From NCBI GenBank assembly GCA_001766905.1, contig MEKI01000105.1:10283-47556 (forward strand): a stretch of 37,274 bases of DNA. The letters are read 5' to 3'. Positions within the stretch are counted from its first letter, which is position 1, and each line of letters opens with the position of its first letter. A model generated the notes under the pieces. That model was given only the letters and a program-made list of their open reading frames with translations. It was not told where the DNA came from and ran no database searches. This DNA is from Acidobacteria bacterium RBG_13_68_16 (GTDB taxonomy: Bacteria > Acidobacteriota > Thermoanaerobaculia > Thermoanaerobaculales > Thermoanaerobaculaceae). A program made the position numbers and the translations under genes. This document shows, one piece after another, positions 30,818 through 37,274 of this stretch.

Positions 30818-31540
30818 TCACCCTCGGGGCATCGGCAGCAGGGCGCCGCCGGAGACGGGCAGATCCAAGCCGGTGAGGTGACACTGCCGGTCGTCGGCGA
30901 GAAAAACCACTGACGAGGCCACGTCCTCGGGCTCTGCGACGCGCCGGAGCGGAATCGCGCCGACGATCTTCTCGAGCTTGCCCGGGATGGAGAAAGAGGA
31001 CGCCGACATCGGCGTGTTCACCCACCCCGGCGAGACAAGGTTCACCCTGACGTCGGGGGCCAGTTCCTGCGCCAGCGACTGGACCAGTCCCCAGAGGGCC
31101 GCCTTCGAGCCTGCGTAGTGGCTGTGCCCGGGCTCCCCGCGTTCACCCGCGGTCGAGCCGATGAAGATCATGCTTCCCTGCTTGATGACGCGCGCGGCCT
31201 CCCGGGCCAGGAAGTAGGCCGAAAAGGTGTTGGTCCGGAACATCTTCTCCAGGTTCTCGGCGGTCAGCGTGCGGATCTCCCCGTCGTTCCAGATTCCGGC
31301 CGAATGCACGAGGACTCCGAACGCGCCTGCCGCGCGGACGAGCGCCACGCATCCCTCCTCCCGCGAAAGGTCCGCAGCCACCGGCACGACCCGATTCGCA
31401 CCGTACTCCGTGCGCAGTTCCTCGACGACCGCGCGCCCCGTACGGCAGTGCGCGACCACGGTGTCGCCCGCGGTCAGGAATGCCTTGGCGCACGCCAGCC
31501 CGATCCCGCTCGATGCCCCGGTCACCACCACCCGCTTCAT
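30818..31540 (-). CDS. Short-chain dehydrogenase/reductase
   Basis: A 240-residue classical SDR. The NAD(P) loop TGASSGIG is at residues 7-14; VHSAGIWND corresponds to the NAG motif; catalytic Ser is in FIGSTAGERG and Tyr-x3-Lys in HYAGSKAAL; PGWVNTPM and the C-terminal GLDLPVSGG are normal. It reads like FabG-type 3-oxoacyl reductases. The basic residues in AHCRTGRAVVEEL suggest NADPH. ATG 31540 overlaps the stop of the toroid gene (ATGA) and has GGAGGG upstream. The substrate is not known. Confidence 0.9.
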   Translation of the reverse strand: MKRVVVTGASSGIGLACAKAFLTAGDTVVAHCRTGRAVVEELRTEYGANRVVPVAADLSREEGCVALVRAAGAFGVLVHSAGIWNDGEIRTLTAENLEKMFRTNTFSAYFLAREAARVIKQGSMIFIGSTAGERGEPGHSHYAGSKAALWGLVQSLAQELAPDVRVNLVSPGWVNTPMSASSFSIPGKLEKIVGAIPLRRVAEPEDVASSVVFLADDRQCHLTGLDLPVSGGALLPMPRG

Positions 31541-32496
31541 GCCGTTCCCTCCCTCGCGACACCCAGCGCGTCCCCGTACGCCGCCACCGCCACCAGGGCC
31601 TTCAGCGTCAGCCAACGCGATGGCTGGCCGACCGGCTCTCCAAACGGCGCCGCCTGCTGAGGCGCCCACCGACCGCCGCTGTCCTGCCGGCCCAGGACCC
31701 CGAGAAGCGCCGCGAGGACTGGTGGCTCGGCGGCCCAGCCGAGACGCGCGAGCGCCGACAGCGCATCCAGGAGATCCGTCCGCCCCAGCGTGGGGTGGGC
31801 AAACGTCCACCACCCGCGCGGCGCATTCCCTTCGAGGAACAGCCCCCGCTCCACAAGCCCCTGGCCCGCACGCGTGGAGAGCCTCGCCACCTGCGACCTT
31901 TCGGACGGCGGCAGCTCGCCGACGAAGCGCAGCAGCGCCACCGCCGCGATCGGGCAGGCGCCCCCCACCAGGTGGCGGAGCTCGGGGCACGACCACAGCC
32001 CGGCCCCCCCGTCGCGCTCCACGAGCCAGGCTACGGCCTCGCGCACCCGCGGATGGTGGGCAAAGCCGAAGCGCGCCATCGCAGCACACACCTCGGCGGT
32101 GAAACACGCTGCGGGCGGCCTCCCCTTGGCGGCGCTGAACCCCCCGGAACGCGGCCGGAGCTGCTCCAGCAGCACCTCGGCGGCCCGGGCCACCCGCGGG
32201 TCCTCGGGATCGGCGCCAAGAGCCGCGAGAGCCATGAGGTGCCAGGAGGTCCCTCCCCAGCGTGCCCCGTAGGCCACGGGCGAACCCCAGTAGCCGAACG
32301 GGTTCTGCTGGGCGAGGAGGTCCGAGCACGCGCCGGCCTCGCGAGCGGCGAGACGCGAGCGCACCACCGCCGGGCTGTCGTGCGGGCGCCCCAGCAGCTC
32401 CACGAGCGTCCGCCACACCACGCCCGGCTCGTCATCCGCGAGCAGGAAGCGGGTGGGGTCACCCTTGAGGTGACGCCACCACGTGGCCTCGCTCAC
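31537..32496 (-). CDS. Alpha/alpha-toroid (prenyltransferase/squalene-cyclase-like) protein
   Basis: A 319-residue protein, apparently soluble, of repeated helix pairs like terpene cyclases, prenyltransferases or complement TED domains. Repeat-like units include QQNPFGYWGSPVAYG, TSWHLMALAALGADPEDPRV, GGFSAAKGRPPAACFTAEVC, DGGAGLWSCPELRHLVGGAC and GGRWAPQQAAPFG. The DxDD acid motif of squalene-hopene cyclase is absent, and a Zn2+ site as in prenyltransferases is not evident, so enzyme activity is uncertain. GTG start overlaps the stop of the small upstream gene (GTGA) and the stop overlaps the SDR start (ATGA), so all three are coupled. Confidence 0.65.
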   Translation of the reverse strand: MSEATWWRHLKGDPTRFLLADDEPGVVWRTLVELLGRPHDSPAVVRSRLAAREAGACSDLLAQQNPFGYWGSPVAYGARWGGTSWHLMALAALGADPEDPRVARAAEVLLEQLRPRSGGFSAAKGRPPAACFTAEVCAAMARFGFAHHPRVREAVAWLVERDGGAGLWSCPELRHLVGGACPIAAVALLRFVGELPPSERSQVARLSTRAGQGLVERGLFLEGNAPRGWWTFAHPTLGRTDLLDALSALARLGWAAEPPVLAALLGVLGRQDSGGRWAPQQAAPFGEPVGQPSRWLTLKALVAVAAYGDALGVAREGTA

Positions 32497-32768
32497 GCCC
32501 CGCGCCTCCGCTTGGCCTTGGTCGCCTGGATCTGCTGAAGGGCCCCGCTGATGCGGGCAATCTTGCGGTTCCGAAACTGGATGGCCGCGATGTCCTCGAG
32601 GTCCATCGGCTCGCCCCGGATGTCACGCAGGATCTTCTCGAGCTCGAACTGGAGCTGGTCCATCTCCGGGTCCGTGAGGCGTTTGAGCTGCACGGCGGAG
32701 ATGAGGGTGTACCCCGCCGCGACCTGATCCGCCATCGCCGGTGCCGACCCGCCCATGTACGGACTCAT
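32493..32768 (-). CDS. Small helical protein of unknown function
   Basis: A 91-residue protein; I do not recognise its family. After a flexible start (MSPYMGGSAPAMADQ) it is almost entirely charged helix: ISAVQLKRLTDPEMDQLQFE, then LEKILRDIRGE and DIAAIQFRNRKIARISGALQ, ending in a basic tail (KAKRRRGA). The pattern suggests a coiled-coil or RNA/protein-binding adaptor. ATG at 32768 has GGGAGGG 6 nt upstream; an ATG at residue 12 is a less likely start. It is the first gene of the small-protein/toroid/SDR operon and divergent from the acyl-CoA dehydrogenase (199-nt gap with no clear promoter). Confidence 0.6.
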   Translation of the reverse strand: MSPYMGGSAPAMADQVAAGYTLISAVQLKRLTDPEMDQLQFELEKILRDIRGEPMDLEDIAAIQFRNRKIARISGALQQIQATKAKRRRGA

Positions 32769-32967
32769 GCACACCCTCCCCGCTCTTTGCCTCAGTCGCA
32801 GGACGTTGCGGTGGAATGGTAGCACTTCTCGGAACCGCGAAGCCCGCCATCACCTCCAAATGCCGGCGCAACGGTGTGAGCGGGCGGGTCCAGGCATGGA
32901 AGCACCATGGCGCGCGCTCCCCGGCAGTGATACGTTTCGGCAGGGGCACTGGCCCCGGGGGGAAGCC

Positions 32968-34140
<1,173 letters not shown>

Positions 34141-34155
<15 letters not shown>

Positions 34156-34181
34156 AAGAGAGTTGGGAGTTGAGTATCAAG
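34141..34181 (+). repeat. Degenerate 7-nt purine-rich repeats after the acyl-CoA dehydrogenase
   Basis: From the last codons across the stop: AGGGAAG, AGGGCTA, then AGAGAGT-like units AGTTGGG and AGTTGAG and a decayed TATCAAG. Unit sequence differs from the other two loci but length, sense-strand purine bias and position at a gene's 3' end agree. Confidence 0.4.
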
Positions 34182-34240
34182 AACCAGAGCCGAACACAAA
34201 GACTATGGAACCCGACACGACGGAGTCCGAGGCACGGGCG

Positions 34241-35533
34241 TCACTTCCGCTCGCGCTTCCACACGACCTTGCCGCCGACCACGGTCGAGGCCGGCCAGCC
34301 CCTTAGGCGCTGCCCCGCGAACGGCGTGTTGCGGGAAAGCGAACGGAAGCGGTCGGGGTTGACCGTCAGGCGGGCATCCAGGTCCAGAAGCGTCACGTCG
34401 GCCGGGCTGCCCGCCTTCAGTGACCCGCCCGGAAGCTTGAATAGACGCGCAGGGTTCGACGACCACAGCGCGACGAACAGCCGCAGCGGGAGCTTGTGCT
34501 TGCGGACGAGCAGGTCGTACGTCACCGGGACGGCGGTCTCCAGTCCCACGATCCCGAACGGCGCGAGGTCGAACTCGAGCGCCTTCTCGTCGGCGTGGTG
34601 CGGTGCGTGGTCGGTCGCGAGGCAATCCACGGTGCCGTCCAGTACTCCCTGGACCAGCGCCTCGACATGTTCGGCGCTGCGCAGCGGCGGGTTCATCTTC
34701 GTGTCGGTGTCGTACGAGCTGTCGGCCACCGCCTGGTCGGTCAGCGCCAGATGGTGGGGCGTCACCTCGCAGGTCACCTTCGCCCCTCGCGCCTTCCCCT
34801 CCCGGACCCGGTCGAGTGCCCCGCGCGTCGAGAGGTGCGCGATGTGCACGCGTCCGCCGGTCAGCTCGGCGAGCGCCACGTCGCGCGCCACCATCACCTC
34901 CTCGGCGGCGGCCGGAATGCCGCGCAAACCGAGGCGCGTGGCCACCGCGCCCTCGTGCATGACGCCCTTGGCTACCAGCGTCGGGTCCTCGCAGTGGTCC
35001 ACGACCGGAACATCGAAGAGCTGCGTGTACTCGAGAGCGCGGCGCATCAGGTAGGCGTTGTGGACCGGCCGACCGTCGTCGGAGAACGCAACCGCGCCGG
35101 CACGGACCATCTCGCCGATCTCGGCGATCTCATCGCCCTCCAACCCCTTGGACACCGCGCCCACCGGGTAGACGCGCGCCAGGCCGGCTTCTGCCGCCCG
35201 CGCGCGGATGAACTCGGTCACGGCGGCGCTGTCGTTGACGGGCTGGGTGTTGGGCATGCAGCAGACGGCGGTGAAGCCTCCGGCCACGGCGGCCGCGGTG
35301 CCGCTGGCGATGGTCTCCTTGTACTCGAACCCTGGCTCGCGAAGGTGGACGTGGGCGTCGATGAACCCGGGGGCAACCACCAGGCCGGTGGCGTCGATCA
35401 CCTGCGCTTCCTTGTCTTCGATGCGCTCGGCAAGACGGTCGATCTTACCGTCCACGATCAGAACGCTCAGCCCCGCGTCGAGGCGCTGAGTCGGGTCCAC
35501 AACCCGCCCGTGCTTAATCAGCAGCCGGCTCAC
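34241..35533 (-). CDS. pyrC: Dihydroorotase
   Basis: A 430-residue class I dihydroorotase (step 3 of pyrimidine synthesis) of the amidohydrolase family. Zn ligands: [28 protein letters not shown] and [10 protein letters not shown]-terminal strands [16 protein letters not shown] and [12 protein letters not shown] are typical. GTG start 35533 has GGGAGG 5 nt upstream and lies inside the last 20 nt of pyrB, so it is coupled. Length matches the class. Confidence 0.96.
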   Translation of the reverse strand: MSRLLIKHGRVVDPTQRLDAGLSVLIVDGKIDRLAERIEDKEAQVIDATGLVVAPGFIDAHVHLREPGFEYKETIASGTAAAVAGGFTAVCCMPNTQPVNDSAAVTEFIRARAAEAGLARVYPVGAVSKGLEGDEIAEIGEMVRAGAVAFSDDGRPVHNAYLMRRALEYTQLFDVPVVDHCEDPTLVAKGVMHEGAVATRLGLRGIPAAAEEVMVARDVALAELTGGRVHIAHLSTRGALDRVREGKARGAKVTCEVTPHHLALTDQAVADSSYDTDTKMNPPLRSAEHVEALVQGVLDGTVDCLATDHAPHHADEKALEFDLAPFGIVGLETAVPVTYDLLVRKHKLPLRLFVALWSSNPARLFKLPGGSLKAGSPADVTLLDLDARLTVNPDRFRSLSRNTPFAGQRLRGWPASTVVGGKVVWKRERK

Positions 35534-36470
35534 CGTGTCCTCCCGCCAAGAGGTAAAGAACTGCCATGCGCACTGCCACACCGTTGGTCACCTGCTCCAG
35601 GATCACCGACTGCGGGCCGTCGGCCACCCGCGAGTCGATCTCGACCCCTCGGTTCATCGGCCCGGGGTGCATCACCAAGCAGTCCTTCTTTGCCAGCTTC
35701 AGTCGCTCCGGCGTAAGCGCGAAGAAGTCGTAGTACTCCCGGACCGTGGGGAAGTTCATCCGCCCCTGCCGCTCGAGCTGGATGCGCAGCATCATCACGA
35801 CGTCCGCCCCGGTTATGGCTTCCTCCATGCGCCGGTACACCTCGCATCCCATCGTTTCCATGCCGAGCGGAATCAGGCTCGGGGGACCGGCCACGCGCAC
35901 CTTCGCACCCATGCGATTCAGCAGCAGGACGTTCGAGCGAGCGACCCGGGAGTGCTGCAGGTCACCCACGATCGCCACGATTTGGCCTTCCAGCGTCCCG
36001 CGCTTGAGCCGGATCGTCAGCGCGTCGAGGAGCGCCTGAGTGGGGTGCTCGTGCGCGCCGTCGCCGGCGTTTATTACCGACGACTTGAGGATCCTGGCCA
36101 GCTGGTGAGGGGCGCCGGCGTACTGGTGCCGGAGCACGATGAGGTCCGGCTGCATTGCCTCCAGGTTGAGGGCGGTGTCCAGCAGAGTCTCGCCCTTGCT
36201 CACCGACGACGCCGATGCGGAGAAGTTCAGGGAGTCCGCGGAGAGACGCTTCTCCGCGACTTCGAAGGAAAAACGGGTGCGGGTCGAGGCCTCCATGAAG
36301 AGGTTTACGACGGTCTTGCCGCGCAACGCCGGCACCTTTTTGATCGGGCGCTCAGCGATGGCGCGCATCTTTTCAGCAGTGTCAAGAATGAGCTGGATCT
36401 CCCCCGGCGAGAGCGGGTCGATGCCCACAAGGTCCTTGCCACGCAGGCGCGGCGCCGGTTTCACGGTCAT
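35514..36470 (-). CDS. pyrB: Aspartate carbamoyltransferase catalytic subunit
   Basis: A 318-residue enzyme joining carbamoyl phosphate and aspartate. The carbamoyl-phosphate loop [32 protein letters not shown], and the aspartate loop region [15 protein letters not shown] are all present. ATG overlaps the pyrR stop (ATGA). No pyrI is seen, consistent with an unregulated catalytic trimer working with dihydroorotase, as in pyrBC pairs. Confidence 0.97.
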   Translation of the reverse strand: MTVKPAPRLRGKDLVGIDPLSPGEIQLILDTAEKMRAIAERPIKKVPALRGKTVVNLFMEASTRTRFSFEVAEKRLSADSLNFSASASSVSKGETLLDTALNLEAMQPDLIVLRHQYAGAPHQLARILKSSVINAGDGAHEHPTQALLDALTIRLKRGTLEGQIVAIVGDLQHSRVARSNVLLLNRMGAKVRVAGPPSLIPLGMETMGCEVYRRMEEAITGADVVMMLRIQLERQGRMNFPTVREYYDFFALTPERLKLAKKDCLVMHPGPMNRGVEIDSRVADGPQSVILEQVTNGVAVRMAVLYLLAGGHGEPAAD

Positions 36471-37018
36471 CCGGCCATCTCCTTGGCGATCCACACGCCC
36501 TCCTCGCCGTCGCTCTCCTTGAGGCGCACCTGCACGTCCTCGGCGCGCGAGGTCGGCACGACCCGCCCCACGAAGTCGGCCGCAATCGGCAGCTCACGGT
36601 GACCACGGTCCACGAGCACCGCGAGGCGAATCGCCTTCGGCCTTCCGTAGTCCATCAGCGTGTCGAGGGCGGCCCGCACCGTTCTGCCGGTATAGAGGAC
36701 GTCGTCCACGAGACAGATGACTTTTGCGTCCACCGCCACCGGCAGGTCCGTGTCGCGGAGAACCGGTTGCTGGTGGGCGGCGCGCCAGGGCCCCACGTCA
36801 TCCCGGTAGAGGGTGATGTCGAGGGCGCCTACCGGCGGCTCGTGACCTGTGGCGGTCGCCACGAGCTTCGCCAGTCTCTTTGCCAACGGCACGCCGCGGG
36901 TCTGCACGCCGACGAAGTAGAGCAACTTCTCGTCCCCCACCTGCTCCACCAGCTCGGCGGCCATCCGCTCCAGCACCCGCCCAACACCGCGCGCGTCCAA
37001 AACTTGCACTCTATGCAT
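36467..37018 (-). CDS. pyrR: PyrR: pyrimidine regulator / uracil phosphoribosyltransferase
   Basis: A 183-residue PRTase-fold RNA-binding regulator, also with uracil phosphoribosyltransferase activity. The PRPP site is [38 protein letters not shown] and [11 protein letters not shown] are diagnostic. First gene of pyrRBC; ATG 37018 with GGGGG 5 nt before it. The 5' leader is short (see the promoter entry), which leaves no room for a Bacillus-type attenuator, so control at the ribosome site, as reported in mycobacteria, is an option. Confidence 0.95.
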   Translation of the reverse strand: MHRVQVLDARGVGRVLERMAAELVEQVGDEKLLYFVGVQTRGVPLAKRLAKLVATATGHEPPVGALDITLYRDDVGPWRAAHQQPVLRDTDLPVAVDAKVICLVDDVLYTGRTVRAALDTLMDYGRPKAIRLAVLVDRGHRELPIAADFVGRVVPTSRAEDVQVRLKESDGEEGVWIAKEMAG

Positions 37019-37061
37019 GGGTTCCCCCGTGGGACCGCTGACCGCTTCGCATCGGGCGCTA

Positions 37062-37089
37062 ATCCTAACACACCCGGGACCGCCCGGAA
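37062..37089 (-). promoter_or_regulatory. Possible pyrRBC promoter
   Basis: Minus-strand TTCCGG (37089-37084), 16 nt, TAGGAT (37067-37062). Modest match. It would give a leader of about 40 nt before the pyrR ATG. A stem of GGTCCC with GGGAACC, one mismatch, could cover the ribosome site. Confidence 0.3.
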
Positions 37090-37124
37090 GTGGGCTATGA
37101 TCCGGTCAGAACAGGAGCGCATGG

Positions 37125-37274
37125 ATGAGGAGCGTGTTGTTGCTGACGGCCTTCGTGCTTCTGGCCGCGGCGGCCCTGGCGGCTGACCAGCCCACGGCGA
37201 CCGCAGCGGTGTGCACCGCCGTGAAGGACCGCAAACCCGAGGGAATGGCGGAGACGTTCCCGGCGAACGTCGGG
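37125..37274 (+). CDS. Secreted protein, probably DUF2914-like, cut by window edge
   Basis: The first 50 codons of a gene running off the window. Residues 1-19 (RSVLLLTAFVLLAAAALA) form a signal peptide ending at A-x-A. The mature start TAAVCTAVKDRKPEGMAETF, then PANVG, resembles the start of DUF2914, a small periplasmic domain of unknown function. AGGAG lies 7 nt before the ATG at 37125, which decides between this and an out-of-frame ATG at 37121. TATGAT (37096-37101) may be its -10. Divergent from pyrR. Confidence 0.55.
   Translation, partial: MRSVLLLTAFVLLAAAALAADQPTATAAVCTAVKDRKPEGMAETFPANVG

Noticed and set aside
31541-32416. Upstream open extension of the SDR gene
   Set aside because: Runs through the toroid gene; the SDR begins at 31540 with its NAD loop directly after the ATG and an ATGA overlap.

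Overview
This is a gene-dense, high-GC bacterial chromosome segment. I see about 36 protein genes, one tRNA and no phage, plasmid, transposase or CRISPR signature. The best lineage guess is Acidobacteriota or a close relative. The main evidence is a large VWFA-related protein whose C-terminal half resembles the acidobacterial TIGR03436 family; the GC-rich codon use and the set of acyl-CoA genes fit. This is inference, because there is no rRNA in the window.

Layout. 1-11001: the 3' part of a thiolase gene, a secreted DsbA-like protein, the VWFA-related protein, YraN, a membrane cytochrome b/Fe-S oxidoreductase of the kind that passes electrons from electron-transferring flavoprotein to quinone, a double GNAT protein and RNase R. 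11040-11203: a promoter, tRNA-Leu(CAG) and a structured trailer. 11245-20058: a long minus-strand operon with almost no gaps: cobalamin adenosyltransferase, an isopropylmalate-dehydrogenase-like enzyme, PhoH, PgpH, YbeY, CorC, Era, a small glutaredoxin, an acyl carrier protein, a FabZ-like hotdog protein without the catalytic His, and a STAS protein. Most junctions are 4-base ATGA or GTGA overlaps. 20340-22040: a gamma-glutamyltransferase family enzyme, with a 24-nt palindrome upstream and a 105-nt nested inverted-repeat element downstream.

22246-28890 (minus) is the most distinctive block. It holds an alanine-dehydrogenase-fold protein lacking both catalytic residues (Lys75 to Asn, His96 to Gly), a 4-hydroxybutyrate/acetyl-CoA transferase, a 75-residue half-ferritin, an orphan protein with a degenerate receiver-like half, a phosphotransacylase-butyrate kinase fusion, and a separate phosphotransbutyrylase whose start overlaps the fusion's stop. 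With the thiolase, the glutaryl-CoA-type acyl-CoA dehydrogenase (32968-34155) and the Fe-S oxidoreductase, this suggests conversion between short acyl-CoAs, acyl phosphates and free acids, probably linked to amino-acid or short-chain acid catabolism.

28996-32768: an O-methyltransferase, a nucleotidyltransferase, and a translationally coupled trio of an SDR, an alpha/alpha-toroid protein and a small helical protein. 34241-37018: pyrR-pyrB-pyrC. 37125-end: start of a secreted DUF2914-like protein.

At three sites the 3' ends of genes (FeS oxidoreductase, SDR, acyl-CoA dehydrogenase) run into degenerate 7-nt purine-rich repeats on the sense strand. Two of these share an identical 16-mer 25 kb apart.
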